Assembly: GCF_017916515.1 (NCBI RefSeq)
Contig: NZ_JAFMTA010000001.1
Coordinates: 124,001-188,000 of the forward strand
DNA: 64,000 bases
DNA from: Naasia sp. SYSU D00948
Lineage (GTDB): Bacteria > Actinomycetota > Actinomycetes > Actinomycetales > Microbacteriaceae
Direction of reading: 5' to 3'
Shown: positions 41,520 through 52,100 of the stretch, one piece after another
Layout of the letters: the number at the start of each line of letters is the position of its first letter
Numbering within the stretch: position 1 is the stretch's first letter
The notes under the pieces: generated by a model
What the model was told of the DNA's origin: nothing
The model's database searches: none
What the model saw: only the letters and a program-made list of their open reading frames with translations
Position numbers and translations under genes: made by a program

Positions 41520-43918
41520 CCGTCGAGGCGCAGGACGGCGCGCACGGCCGCGGTTCCCGGCCGGACGAGCCACGCCCGCCCGGGGAGCGGGGCGAGGGGC
41601 GGCGGAAGCTCCCGGCGGCCGGTGATCGCCCGGTGGTCGGCGGCGGCGCAGCCCACGAGGAGCAGCGGAACGCGCGCGGCGAGGGGCCACAGCTCCGGCC
41701 GGGACCGCCAGTCCTCGGGAGTGACGGCCGTGATCCCGTCGGCCGCCGGGAGCCCCGGCATCCGGGAGACCACGACGAGCGGCTCCCGGAGCGCGATCCG
41801 CTCGACCGCCGGCCGGACCGCGGCCGCGGGGGACGCGGGCGCCCACGCGACCTGGACGCGGTCGCCGCGCCACCAGCCGGCTCCCGGCGGCGGCGCCGCC
41901 TCGGCGGGCGGGACCGGTCCCCCGAGGAGCAGCGCGTGGTCGTCCCGCGGCATCCGGAGTCCGAGGGTGCGCGCGAAGGACGACGCGAGGGGTCTCGCCC
42001 AGCCCGCGAGGGGCGCCTGCACCGCGGCGGCGGCGCGGACCCGTCCCGAGCGCAGGGCGTGCGCGAGCCTCTCCGTGAGCTCGATCCGGTGCTCGTCGCC
42101 GAGACCGCCGAGGGCGAGGTCGAGGTCGTCGACCAGGAGCAGACCCGGCGGCGGCGAGATCACGCTGTCCCACAGCGCCTCGGCCCCGTCGTCCGCGCCA
42201 CCGCGGACCAGGACGGAGTCGCCCTGGGCAGCGAGCGCCGCGAGCAGCGTGGACCGTCCGGATCCTCGCTCGCCCGCGACCAGGAGAGGCCCCTCCTCGC
42301 CCGGACGCCACACCGCCGGCGCCTGCCTGCGGCGCTCCGGCTGGTCCGCGAGCCCGAGCACCAGCTCATCGGGCGATCGGCGGGGCAGGTCCGCGAGCCG
42401 CACGAGGGGAGGCAGGGGCGGGAGCCACACCGGCTCCACGCGCCGACCCCGCCGGATGCCCGCGAGGTCCCCTGGCGAGGCCGGGACGACCCGGCAGGGC
42501 AGCGGAGGCTCGCCCTGCCGGGAGACGACGCATCGCCCGGGTGCGCCGGAGGGCAGGAGAGCCGCGTCGGCGGTGCCGAGCAGCACCCGGCTGTCCTCCG
42601 TCGCCAGCATGCGGAGGCCGATCCGGAGGCCACAGTTGGCGAGGAGGGCGTCGCGCATGGCGCCGGCGGGGCGCTGCGTGCAGAGGACGAGGTGCACGCC
42701 GAGCGCGCGCCCCCTCGACGCCGCGTCGGTGAACACCTCGGCGAGTGCGGGGTGCGCCGCCAGCAGCGCCGCGAACTCGTCGACGACCACGACGAGCCGG
42801 GGAAGGCCGGGAGCCGCCTCCACGCTGCGGGCCCCCGCGTCCCGGAGCACCTGCTCCCGGCGCACGAGCTCGCTGCGAAGGCCGGTGGCGAGCCGGGCGA
42901 GGGCCGCCGGGTCGAGGTCGGTCACGACGCCTGCGGTGTGCGGAAGGACCGCGAGCGGGTCGAAGGCGGTCCCGCCCTTGAAGTCGACGAGAAGGAGCGC
43001 CAGCCGCTCGGGCGGGTGGGCTCGGGCGAGCGCGGTCATCCAGGCCACGAGCAGCTCGCTCTTCCCGCTGCCCGTCGTGCCGCCGACCACGGCGTGCGGA
43101 CCGTCGCGGACGAGGTCCAACTCCAGCGGCCCGTCGGGACCGGTGGCGAAGCGGGCCGGCAGCCCCGACCCGCCCGCCGCGGGCAGCCCCAGCTCGCCCA
43201 GCGAGGCCGGCCCCCGACTGTCCGCAGCGGCCACCGCGGGGCGCGAGACGAGCTCGGGGCGCAGGTGCCCTCCTGCCTCGTCCGGCGTCAGCAGGACCGC
43301 CCTCCCGACCCCGTCCAGCCGGAGCACGACGCTGCAGCGCGGCGGGAGGTCCTCGATCGCCCGCGCCTCGTCGACCGGGGGATGGCGGCCCTGCGCCTCG
43401 ATGGCCCGGCGCACGGCGCTCGTCAGCGGCGCGGGACCTGCGACGCCGACCGGCCCCGTGCGGGGAACCGTGATCGGGCAGTCGGCGAGGACCGCCGCGT
43501 CCCGGGTGATCCCCTCGTCCTCCGGCTCCGCCGGTCGCAGGCGGATGCCGCTCGGGACGGGGCCGAAGCCCAGCACGAGCCGGTCTCCCGGCGCCCGGCC
43601 CGCCAGCACGTCCGCCGCCGGCGGCGACGCCGCGAGCAGCTCGGCCCGCCGGCGCTGGTGCTCCTCCTCGAGCTCCTCGCGCAGCGCCGACAGCGCCTGC
43701 CTCCGCCGGGCGACCGCGCGGCTGCGCGTCTTGCGTCGCCGGCGGAGCCCGTCGAGGACTCCCGCGATGCCGGCGACCGGCCCCAGCGCGGCGAGGGCGA
43801 GCGTGAGCGGTGACCGGGTCAGCGCGAACAGGACGGCGCCGGTGAGCACCGGCACCAGCACCACGGCGAGGGGGAAGGGGACCGGCTCCGGGTCGGGCAG
43901 GGACGGCGGCAGCTGCAC
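41516..43918 (-). CDS. FtsK/SpoIIIE (EssC/EccC-like) membrane ATPase
   Basis: An 800-residue ATPase. Two close amino-terminal membrane helices (residues 15-60) are followed by a charged linker, a first FtsK-type domain with Walker A GGTTGSGKSELL and Walker B LALLLVDFKGG, and a second ATPase domain with a weaker loop, AGERGSGRSTLL, where arginine replaces the lysine, and LLLVDDLDLAL. The architecture resembles type VII secretion motor proteins rather than chromosome translocases, which are larger and have a gamma domain. No WXG100 substrate gene is seen in the window. Last gene of the envelope operon, 88 bp after the FHA gene. Confidence 0.85.
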   Translation of the reverse strand: MQLPPSLPDPEPVPFPLAVVLVPVLTGAVLFALTRSPLTLALAALGPVAGIAGVLDGLRRRRKTRSRAVARRRQALSALREELEEEHQRRRAELLAASPPAADVLAGRAPGDRLVLGFGPVPSGIRLRPAEPEDEGITRDAAVLADCPITVPRTGPVGVAGPAPLTSAVRRAIEAQGRHPPVDEARAIEDLPPRCSVVLRLDGVGRAVLLTPDEAGGHLRPELVSRPAVAAADSRGPASLGELGLPAAGGSGLPARFATGPDGPLELDLVRDGPHAVVGGTTGSGKSELLVAWMTALARAHPPERLALLLVDFKGGTAFDPLAVLPHTAGVVTDLDPAALARLATGLRSELVRREQVLRDAGARSVEAAPGLPRLVVVVDEFAALLAAHPALAEVFTDAASRGRALGVHLVLCTQRPAGAMRDALLANCGLRIGLRMLATEDSRVLLGTADAALLPSGAPGRCVVSRQGEPPLPCRVVPASPGDLAGIRRGRRVEPVWLPPLPPLVRLADLPRRSPDELVLGLADQPERRRQAPAVWRPGEEGPLLVAGERGSGRSTLLAALAAQGDSVLVRGGADDGAEALWDSVISPPPGLLLVDDLDLALGGLGDEHRIELTERLAHALRSGRVRAAAAVQAPLAGWARPLASSFARTLGLRMPRDDHALLLGGPVPPAEAAPPPGAGWWRGDRVQVAWAPASPAAAVRPAVERIALREPLVVVSRMPGLPAADGITAVTPEDWRSRPELWPLAARVPLLLVGCAAADHRAITGRRELPPPLAPLPGRAWLVRPGTAAVRAVLRLDG

Positions 43919-44006
43919 CCCGGCACTCTCCCTCGGGGTGCCGGCACTGCGGGAGCGGGAGGGCGCCGCCGTGGACGGTGCCGCTCACCGGCATCCCCGG
44001 GAGGGG

Positions 44007-44513
44007 TCAGCTGACCACGAAGAACTGCTCGCCCATCTCCACGCGCGAGCCGCGGGCCACCCGGGTGCGCATCCCGGGTGCGCACAGCCGGGCGGAGCGG
44101 TCCGGTTCGCGCACGACGGTGCCGTTGGCGGAGAAGCGGTCGCTCACCCAGAACGCGCCACCCTCCTGCCCGAACTCGAGGTGCGTCTTCGAGACGGAGC
44201 GCCCGGGATCGTCGATGGCGACGAGGACGTCGAACTCCTCGCCCGGCTGCGCCTGCGGCCGGCGGCCGATCAGGCCGGTGCCGCTGACCGTGACGGCCTC
44301 CCCCGTGCTGAACTGGAGCACGAACCGGGCGGCGGTGGGCGTGGTTCGGATCGCGGGGAGCCGAGTGCGGTCATCGAGCACCAGCGCGGGTCCCGTGGGC
44401 GCGGGACGCTCGGCCGGAGCCGCGGCGGGGATGCGCCCGGTCGCGGCGGTGCCGCACTCGCCGCAGAACATCGCGCCGGGCGGAAGGTCCGCTCCGCAGG
44501 CCGCGCAGGTCAT
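44007..44513 (-). CDS. Zinc-ribbon plus FHA domain protein
   Basis: A 168-residue cytoplasmic adaptor. A zinc ribbon with CAACG...CGECG spacing (residues 3-20) is followed by a linker and an FHA domain (residues 70-165: LIGRRPQAQ, SVSKTHLEF, VSDRFSANGTVV) that binds phosphothreonine. It would dock to proteins phosphorylated by the kinase of this operon, perhaps linking it to the FtsK-like ATPase downstream. The ATG overlaps the stop of the transglutaminase-like gene. Confidence 0.88.
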   Translation of the reverse strand: MTCAACGADLPPGAMFCGECGTAATGRIPAAAPAERPAPTGPALVLDDRTRLPAIRTTPTAARFVLQFSTGEAVTVSGTGLIGRRPQAQPGEEFDVLVAIDDPGRSVSKTHLEFGQEGGAFWVSDRFSANGTVVREPDRSARLCAPGMRTRVARGSRVEMGEQFFVVS

Positions 44514-46786
44514 CGGCGCCTCTCCTCCCCGCGGCGGAGCGACCGCAGCGAGACGAGCGCCTTGAGCCGCTCCCAGCGGGTGCGGCCGCGCCCGAGCTCG
44601 GCGCGCAGCTCCGTCACGGCCGCCCACACGCGCTCGACGTCCGTTTCCTGCGGATCGCCCGGGGCGAACGTCGCCCGGTCGACGGCGGACGCGAGCACCA
44701 GCGGGCGGCGGCCGCCCACGGCGATCGCGAGCTCGTTGCGCGTCGCGGTCCGCGCCGTGTCGACGCCGAAGTCGGCTGCGGCGTCCGCGAACTCGTCCCA
44801 GCCGCCCACGACCCGGTCGAGCGGCTCGCCCGCGGTCCGCCGCCGCCGGCGCCGGCGCCACTTGGCACCCACGATGGCGAGGAACGGCGCGAGCAGGATC
44901 GCCGCGACGAGCACGGTCCACGCCAGGACGCGGAGGACCGTGAGCAGGATGCCCAGCCAGAGCGGGGGCTCCTGCTCCTGGTCCTCCTCGGACACGTCCG
45001 GCGGGAGGATCTCGTCCTGCTCGACGGCGTCGTCCGGAGGCGGCGGGACGACGGACTGGGGCCGCGACACCGTCGCCGCGTCGTCCGGCTGCTGCTCGGG
45101 CACGTCGCGGACCGGGGGGTTGGGGTCGACGGCGACCCAGCCCGCGCCCGCGCCGTGGACCTCGATCCAGGCGCTCGCGTCCTCGCCGCGCAGCGTGGAG
45201 GGGTCGTCGTCCGGAGCGACGAAGCCGACGACCACCCGGGCCGGGAAGCCCAGCCGCCGGGCCATGATCGCGGCGGTCACCGCGTACTGCTCGGCGTCCC
45301 CGAGCATGGGCTGCGCGGTCAGCAGCTCGGTGATCCGGTCGGCGGAATGGCCGGAGCGGCTGAAGGGCTCTCCCTCCCCGCCGTGGCTGACGTACCCGTC
45401 CTCCCGGAGGCCGCTGATCGCGGCGACGAGCCGCTCCCCGGGGGTGTCCTCCCCCGCCGCGTACCGCTCGAGCGCGGCGTCGAGCTCCGCGGGCACGAGC
45501 GGGAGCTCCGGAACGGGCGCCGTGCCGGGTCGCAGCGCCGCCAGCTCGCCCTCGTCCGGGGTCGCGGGCAGGACGGCGTCCAGCCGGTAGGAGTCGCCCG
45601 CGGTGAGGCCCTGCAGGACGGCGCCTGTGCCGCTCACCCGGTTGAAGTAGAAGGAGTCCTGCAGCGAGGCCGCGTTCTCTCCGGAGAAGTCGATGCTGCG
45701 CAGCGCGCCGGCGTCCGGGACCCACACGCCGCGGTAGCCGTGCACGGTGACGTCCAGAGTCGCGTCGCGGCCCGACACACCGACCGGGTCGATCGCGGAC
45801 GGGACCCTGGTGAAGGCCGCCGACGCGCTGCTGACCCGGTCGCTGCCGACGGTGTAGACGACGCCGTCGTACGCGTCCAGGGTCGCGACCCGCACCCGGT
45901 CGCCGGCCCGCAGCCCCTGGACCTCGAGCATCGTCTGCGACGCCCGCTCGTCCTGGAACCAGCGCCGGAAGCCGGACAGCGGGCTGGCGTAGTCGCGGGG
46001 GTCGAAGGGGATCTCGACGGCGGAGCGCAGCACCTGGCGCGGAGCGGACGCGGGCGCGAGCGCGGAGGCCGCCGCGCCTCCCGAGGCCGCCAGCGTGAGG
46101 ATCGCCGCGGCGCCCGCCGTTGTGCGCAGCACCGCACGCCGGCGGTCCCGGGACTCGGGCGCGACCCTCGCGAGCAGCGATCGCCGGCGCACCGACCGGC
46201 GCCAGATCAGGAACGCGAGCGCGGTCACGAGCAGCGCGAGCGACAGCGGGAGGCGCGCGGGCGTCGTGGGCCCGAGCAGGATCGCGGCCGCGAAGAGCGC
46301 GACGGGCGCGAGGATGCCGAGCTCGCCCCAGCGCGCCCGGAGGGCTGTGGAGAGCCCCGCGGTCGTGAGCACGAGGACGAGCAGGAACACCGGCACGAGC
46401 AGCGACTGGTAGCTGCCGACCGGGAGCGAGATCGTCAGCAGCTCCTTCCAGCTGAGCCCGGCCGCCGCGAGGAGCTCGAGGATGCCGGGGACGGTCGGCA
46501 GTACCCCGGCGACGGCGAGCGACGGCACGGCCGCCGGCACGCCGAGCAGGAGATAGGCGGCGAGGACGGCGGCGCCCACCGCCCATCCCGGCCACCGCAG
46601 CGCCGCGCCGAGGACCGCGATCGCGATGCCCGCGATGAGGGCGACCGCCACCGCGACGACGAGGGACTCGCTCCGGTAGACGGGCCAGAACGCGGCCGCG
46701 GAGATCGCCATGGCGAGGGCGAGGAAGCCGGTGTTGAGGAGCACGGAGCCGGGGCGGCGGCGCACTCGCTCGAGCGGTGCGGTCAC
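44510..46786 (-). CDS. Membrane protein with DUF3488 and inactive transglutaminase-like domain
   Basis: A 758-residue protein with about six to eight amino-terminal membrane helices (residues 15-260), an extracellular transglutaminase-like core (about residues 470-560), one further helix (LTVLRVLAWTVLVAAILLAP) and a cytoplasmic tail. In this family the core reads CEQ, HAW and DP for the Cys-His-Asp triad; here it reads GDAEQYA, ASAWIEV and VDPNPP, so cysteine and histidine are replaced by alanine and serine. It should bind, not cross-link or cleave, peptides. GTG overlaps the DUF58 stop. The set MoxR-DUF58-transglutaminase is a widespread conserved neighbourhood. Confidence 0.9.
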   Translation of the reverse strand: MTAPLERVRRRPGSVLLNTGFLALAMAISAAAFWPVYRSESLVVAVAVALIAGIAIAVLGAALRWPGWAVGAAVLAAYLLLGVPAAVPSLAVAGVLPTVPGILELLAAAGLSWKELLTISLPVGSYQSLLVPVFLLVLVLTTAGLSTALRARWGELGILAPVALFAAAILLGPTTPARLPLSLALLVTALAFLIWRRSVRRRSLLARVAPESRDRRRAVLRTTAGAAAILTLAASGGAAASALAPASAPRQVLRSAVEIPFDPRDYASPLSGFRRWFQDERASQTMLEVQGLRAGDRVRVATLDAYDGVVYTVGSDRVSSASAAFTRVPSAIDPVGVSGRDATLDVTVHGYRGVWVPDAGALRSIDFSGENAASLQDSFYFNRVSGTGAVLQGLTAGDSYRLDAVLPATPDEGELAALRPGTAPVPELPLVPAELDAALERYAAGEDTPGERLVAAISGLREDGYVSHGGEGEPFSRSGHSADRITELLTAQPMLGDAEQYAVTAAIMARRLGFPARVVVGFVAPDDDPSTLRGEDASAWIEVHGAGAGWVAVDPNPPVRDVPEQQPDDAATVSRPQSVVPPPPDDAVEQDEILPPDVSEEDQEQEPPLWLGILLTVLRVLAWTVLVAAILLAPFLAIVGAKWRRRRRRRTAGEPLDRVVGGWDEFADAAADFGVDTARTATRNELAIAVGGRRPLVLASAVDRATFAPGDPQETDVERVWAAVTELRAELGRGRTRWERLKALVSLRSLRRGEERRR

Positions 46787-48183
46787 GCGGCCCTGCTCCG
46801 GGAGAGGGCCTTCTGCAGGTCGTCGAGGAAGCCGATCGTGAGCACGGTGAGCCCGCCCACGCGGCGCAGGGCGGGTGCGAAGCCGGGGTCGCACACCACG
46901 GCGACCACCTCGACCCCGGACGGGAAGGACGCCGAGGCCGCCCGAAGCTGCGCGGGCGCCGGCGGGGAGCCGAAGACGAGGAACGCGACGGAGGTCCCGC
47001 CCACCTGATCCGCCGCGACCCGTGCGAGGTCGACGAGCGACAGGGCGGAGTCGGCGCGCTCGACGCGCGCCAGGTCGTCCAGCAGGCGGACGGGCGTCAG
47101 CGTGCTCAGCTTGCGCACCGACAGCACCTTCCGCTTGGCGAACTCGGGGGTCGCGCCGCTCGCGACGACCGAGATCGTGCGGGCGTCCCGGATGGCGCGC
47201 ACGCCGAGGGATCCGGCGACGCTCACCGCGAGCTCGAACTGCTCGTCGTTCGCGTAGTCGGCCGACGACAGGCTGAGCGCCACGAGGAGATGGCTGCGCC
47301 GGGTCTGCTCGAACTCGCGCACCATGTGCACGCCCTGCTTCGCGGTGGACTTCCAGTGGATGTACCGCCGGTCGTCGCCCGGCTGGTACTCGCGGAGGGC
47401 GTGGAACGCCACATCGCTGGCCGTCAGGTCGCGCGTGGCCTGCCCCTCGAGGTCGCGCACGAATCCGGTGCTCGTGGCGGCGATCGGCACCGTCCGCGGG
47501 TGCACGAACAGCTCCACGCTCGTGTCCCACACGTGCTCGCGGCGCACGAGGCCGAGCGGATCGGCGCGGACGTGACGCACCGGCCCGATCGCGACGACGC
47601 CGCGCCGGTCGGCGGGCACGGCGAAGTCCTGCTTCTCCTCGCCGCCGGGAGGCAGGGCGGGGAGGGCGAGCTCGAGGAAGCGCTCGCCGACGGGGACCTC
47701 CACCGTGGCGCCGAGCAGCCGGTGTCCCGTGGGGTTCCGCTCCGTGATCCTGCCGCTCGCGGTCTGCCCGACCACGACGCGGGGATGCGGCAGCTCGAGC
47801 TCGACCCGCCGGGCGTGGCCGCCGAGCAGGAAGAGCGCTGCGACCGCGAGCACCACGACGCCGGCCCAGGCGACCGGGACCGCCTCGTCCCAGCCCGCGA
47901 CGTAGCCCGCGACGAAGGCGACCGCCGTCACGGCCAGCATGCTCCAGCCGAGCGGCGTGACGACGGAGCCGATGCCGCGCGCGGCCGCGAGGACGCGCGA
48001 CCGCACCTCCCGCCACGCCCGGACGAGGAGGACGACGAGGTCGGCGGCCATGCCGGTGCGCTCTCCCACGATGCGCGTCCGCGCGTTCGTGAGCGGCGCG
48101 GCGGCGGTGTCCGTGCGCGAGACCGTGGAGCCGGCGACCGTGCTCCCCCGGGTGCCGCTGCGGTGCCGCGAGGTGGTGCTCAC
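46783..48183 (-). CDS. DUF58 domain protein
   Basis: A 466-residue membrane protein: two helices (WSMLAVTAVAFVAGYVAGWD, AWAGVVVLAVAALFLLGG), a beta-rich extracytoplasmic or membrane-near segment, and the DUF58 core FHALREYQPGDDRRYIHWKS followed by a von Willebrand A-like region (SHLLVALSLSSADY). DUF58 proteins are encoded beside MoxR ATPases and are thought to be their clients. GTG overlaps the MoxR stop. Confidence 0.92.
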   Translation of the reverse strand: MSTTSRHRSGTRGSTVAGSTVSRTDTAAAPLTNARTRIVGERTGMAADLVVLLVRAWREVRSRVLAAARGIGSVVTPLGWSMLAVTAVAFVAGYVAGWDEAVPVAWAGVVVLAVAALFLLGGHARRVELELPHPRVVVGQTASGRITERNPTGHRLLGATVEVPVGERFLELALPALPPGGEEKQDFAVPADRRGVVAIGPVRHVRADPLGLVRREHVWDTSVELFVHPRTVPIAATSTGFVRDLEGQATRDLTASDVAFHALREYQPGDDRRYIHWKSTAKQGVHMVREFEQTRRSHLLVALSLSSADYANDEQFELAVSVAGSLGVRAIRDARTISVVASGATPEFAKRKVLSVRKLSTLTPVRLLDDLARVERADSALSLVDLARVAADQVGGTSVAFLVFGSPPAPAQLRAASASFPSGVEVVAVVCDPGFAPALRRVGGLTVLTIGFLDDLQKALSRSRAA

Positions 48184-49151
48184 ACGGCCTGCCGTTCGCT
48201 CGGTGGCGGGACCTCGAGGAGCAGCTGCGCCATGATGCCGCCGGGGGTCACGCCGTCGAACTCCGCCTCCGGGTCGAGCACGAGGCGGTGGGCGAGCACG
48301 GGCTCGCCGAGGGCCTTCACGTCGTCCGGGATGACGTAGTGCCGGCCGTTGGAGGCCGCGAGCGTCTTGGCCGTCCGCAGCAGGGCGATCGCGGCGCGGA
48401 CGCTCGCACCGAGACGGACCTCGGGGGCGTTGCGCGTCGCCTCGATGATCCGCGACACGTAGTCGCTGACCGACGGGTCGACGTGCACGGTGCGGGCGAG
48501 CTGGGTCATGTCCACGACGACCTCGGCCGGCACGATGGCGGGCACGATCACCTCGTGCGAGCGCACCGTGGAGGCCTCGAGGATCCGCAGCGTCGCCGCA
48601 TGGTCCGGGTAGCCGATCGAGGTCTTCAGGATGAAGCGGTCGAGCTGCGCCTCGGGCAGCCGGTAGGTGCCCGCCTGCTCGATCGGATTCTGGGTGGCGA
48701 TGACCATGAACGGCGCGCCCACCGGGTGGCGGACGCCGTCGACCGTGACGGCCCCCTCCTCCATGACCTCGAGCAGGGCGGACTGCGTCTTCGGGCTCGC
48801 ACGGTTGATCTCGTCGGCGAGCACGATGTTCGCGAACACCGGCCCGCGGTGGAAGTCGAACTGGCCGGTCCGCTGGTCGTAGATGCTGACGCCCGTGATG
48901 TCGCCCGGCAGCAGGTCCGGAGTGAACTGGACCCGGCTCGCGGTGCCCTGGACGCTCTGCGCGATCGCGCGCGCGAGCGACGTCTTGCCGGTCCCCGGGT
49001 AGTCCTCCAGCAGGAGGTGCCCCTCGCTGAGCAGCGCCGTGAGCGACAGCCGGATGACGTGGCTCTTGCCGAGAAGCACCTGCTCCACGTTCGCCGCCAT
49101 GCGCGCGAAGATGTCGCTGAACCACGCGGCCTGCTCCGGGGTCATCGTCAT
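48180..49151 (-). CDS. MoxR-family AAA+ ATPase
   Basis: Chaperone-like AAA+ ATPase of 323 residues: Walker A DYPGTGKTSLA, Walker B IVLADEINRASPKTQSALLEVM, sensor ATQNPIEQAGTYRLPEAQLDRF and a carboxy-terminal lid. It probably remodels the DUF58/transglutaminase-like membrane partners encoded next. The ATG at 49151 is used; a second ATG two codons later is possible. It starts 17 bp after the giant surface-protein gene. Confidence 0.95.
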   Translation of the reverse strand: MTMTPEQAAWFSDIFARMAANVEQVLLGKSHVIRLSLTALLSEGHLLLEDYPGTGKTSLARAIAQSVQGTASRVQFTPDLLPGDITGVSIYDQRTGQFDFHRGPVFANIVLADEINRASPKTQSALLEVMEEGAVTVDGVRHPVGAPFMVIATQNPIEQAGTYRLPEAQLDRFILKTSIGYPDHAATLRILEASTVRSHEVIVPAIVPAEVVVDMTQLARTVHVDPSVSDYVSRIIEATRNAPEVRLGASVRAAIALLRTAKTLAASNGRHYVIPDDVKALGEPVLAHRLVLDPEAEFDGVTPGGIMAQLLLEVPPPSERQAV

Positions 49152-49168
49152 GTCGTGTGTGTCTCTCG

Positions 49169-52100
49169 TCAGTCGAAGTCGGCGTAGCTGTAGGTCGGGC
49201 TGGAATAGGCGCCGGACGGCGTGGTGACGCGGACCTGGAAGGTCGCGCCGGCGCCCGCGGCGCAGCTGCCGCTGGCCGGCATGGTCTCCGACCAGCGCGC
49301 GCCCCCGTCGCACGTGTACTGCACGGCAGAGTAGCCGGATCCGGAGGGGGCACCGGTCCAGGTCCACGTGCCGGACTCGGCCGTGCCGCTGAACCGCAGG
49401 CCGCTCGGACGGGTGTCGACGGGCGTGAAGACCGCCGAGGGCGCCGACCAGTCGGAGCACAGCGTCCGCTCGGGGTAGGTCTCGCAGACCTGGACCTCGA
49501 TCGACACCGCCCGCCCGTAGAGCGAGCCGTCGCCCAGGATGGTCCCGCCCGGGCGGATGCCCCAGGTGCCCGCGCCGCCCGAGACGCGGTAGGCGTACCC
49601 GACCTCGGGCGTTCCCCCGCCGCTCTCGTACTGCACCGAGTCGAGGCGGAAGTCGTGGCGTCCGTCGCCGCTGTCGACCGGTCCGCCGATGCCGACCGCG
49701 GTCGGCGTGCCCGGCGCCTTGCGCGTGACCGCGCGGATCTCGCCGCTCGCCGTGCAGCCCTGCCCGTTGTAGGCGAACACCAGGAAGCTGTACTGCTCGT
49801 TCGCGGGCACCTGGAACTCGGTCGAGGTCGCGGATCCCATGTGACGGAAGGTCGGGCTCGCGGGCGGCACGTCGAGGTCGGTGCCGCGGCCTCCGCTGTC
49901 GGAGGCCGAGCACCGCGGCGGGTCGCCCTGGTACATCGCCGCGAAGTACTCGCCGACTCCGGCGCCGTTCCCGGCGAACACCCCCGTCCAGTCGAGGATC
50001 ACGCCGCCGTTGCCGTCCTCACCCGCGTTCCCGGCGCTCGCGCTCGGCGCTCCCACGAGCACCGGCGCGCCGGCCGGGGTGCCGGAGCCGGTCACCGAGT
50101 TCCAGTTCGTCAGGCCGCTGTACGCGTCGTTGCGCGCGCTCACGCGCACCTGCACCGCCGTGCCGTTGGCGAGGGACGGATCCCGGACGTCCACCGAGTA
50201 CTCGGTGCCGACCGCGTCGCCCGCCGGCACGGTGAGCGTGCGGCTGATGCCCGCGACCGTCACCTCGTAGTAGGTGATCCGGCTGCCGCCCGTCTCCTCG
50301 GGCTTGCGCCAGAAGACGCGGAGGCCGTTGTCGAGGGGACGCGTCTCGAGCGCGACGGGGGCGGCCGGGACGACGTCGGACCACACCGGCTGGCCGAGCG
50401 AGGTGGCGGCCGACTCCCCGACGGCGTTGACGGCGACGACGTCGATCAGGACCTGGTTGGCCGGCCCGTTGCCGGGGGTCGGGATCGTGCACGTCGTCGA
50501 CGCGCAGTCCGTCGTGCCGAACCGCTGACCGCCGGGGCGGGTCGCCGTCACGCGGAAGCCGGTGATGTCCGCGTTGTTCGAGGGGCCGGGGTCGAACGCG
50601 ACGGTGACGGCCCGGTCGCCGAAGCCGGTCGCGCGCAGGCCCGTGACGGGCTCCGGGCGGTCCTGCACGGAGACGGTGACCGTCCCCCATGCGGCGCGGT
50701 CGGGATCCCGGGTCGCGTCGATCACCTGGTACTGCAGCGTGATGTCCTGCGGGCTCGCGTCCGCGGCGACGTCGACGGTGAGCGTCGACTTGTCCTCGCT
50801 CGGCGTGATCCGGACGCCCGCGGGCAGGGACGCGGAGTCGATGCCGCGGACCGACGTCACCTGGAGGGGCGTCGCGGGGAACGGGTTCGCCGCCTGGTCG
50901 TTCGCGAGCACGTCGACCGTGGTGGTCCTGCCCCTCGGCGCGACCGCGGTGTCGGCGGCGGGGCTCGCGGTGGGCCTCGTCGAGGCGACGACGCGGAGCT
51001 CGAGGCGGCCCGGCTCGCCCTCGACGGCGCCGTCGCGGACCCCGACCACGACCGACGCGGTGCTGCCCTTGCGGAGGGAGTCGTCCGCCCGGATCGACAG
51101 CGTCCGTCCCTGGATGGACACGTCGAAGCCGCTCGGGACCGAGCCGAGCACCGAGTACGCCAGCCCGCCCAGGTCGTCGGCGTAGGGGTAGGTCGTGAGC
51201 CGGCTGAGCTGCACCGTGCGCTCGGCGCCGGGCTCGAACTCCAGCACGCCGCCGTCGAAGACCGGCGGCTGGTCCTCCTGCGGCGTCACCGTGAGCGGCA
51301 GCACGAGCGTCGCCACGCGGCCGTCCGGGTCGTCCGCCGACTCGCCGTCGGTCACCTGGAAGGAGATGGAGGCGGGGCCGAAGTAGCCGCCCTCGCTGCG
51401 GAAGCGGAGGGTCGTCTCGTCGACGACGGGGTCCGAGCCGTCGGAGTGCGTGGCCCGGACCGTGCTCGAGTCGGTGAGGCGGACCCCGTCCCCGCCCACG
51501 GCGACGACGTAGTCCTCCAGCCGGATGGTGACCGCCTCGCCGCTCGGCACCGTCAGCCGCGGCGCGCCCTTGCGGAGTTGCGGCAGCGCGTCGTCGAAGC
51601 CCGGCACGCGGATGAACGCGATCGCTGAGACCTCGGGGTCGTCCGGATGCCGGACCACGAAGGGCACGATCCGGCTCCGGTCGCCGATGGTGACCCGGAT
51701 GCGCTGGTCGGGCCGGACCTCGGCGCCGCCGCCGTACCCCGGCAGCACCGCGAGCGCCACGTCGGACGCATCCCCCTCGGGGAAGAAGACTCCGGACAGG
51801 ACGTTCACGTCCACGGTCTCGCGCCCGAGGATGTCGCTCAGCCCCAGCACGGTGTCCCGGGCGACCGGACGCGCGAGCGGCGCCTCGGGGTCGACGACGA
51901 TCGTGAGGAAGTTCGAGCTCGTGCCGCCGCGCTCGTTCTCGATCGTGTACACGAAGCCGTAGCGCCCGGCCCGCTGCGGAGCGGTGACCCGCACGACGCT
52001 GCCGTCGACGCGGGCTCTGCCGCCCCCGCTCGTCGCCTCCACGTCGGTGATCGACAGGTTCTCGCCGTCGGGGTCGGAGTCGTTCGCGAGGACCTGGACC

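Noticed and set aside
40592-45590. Overlapping long plus-strand open frames opposite the FtsK-like, FHA and transglutaminase-like genes
   Set aside because: The minus-strand genes have clear motifs and overlapping starts; the plus frames are Arg/Ser/Pro-rich shadows.
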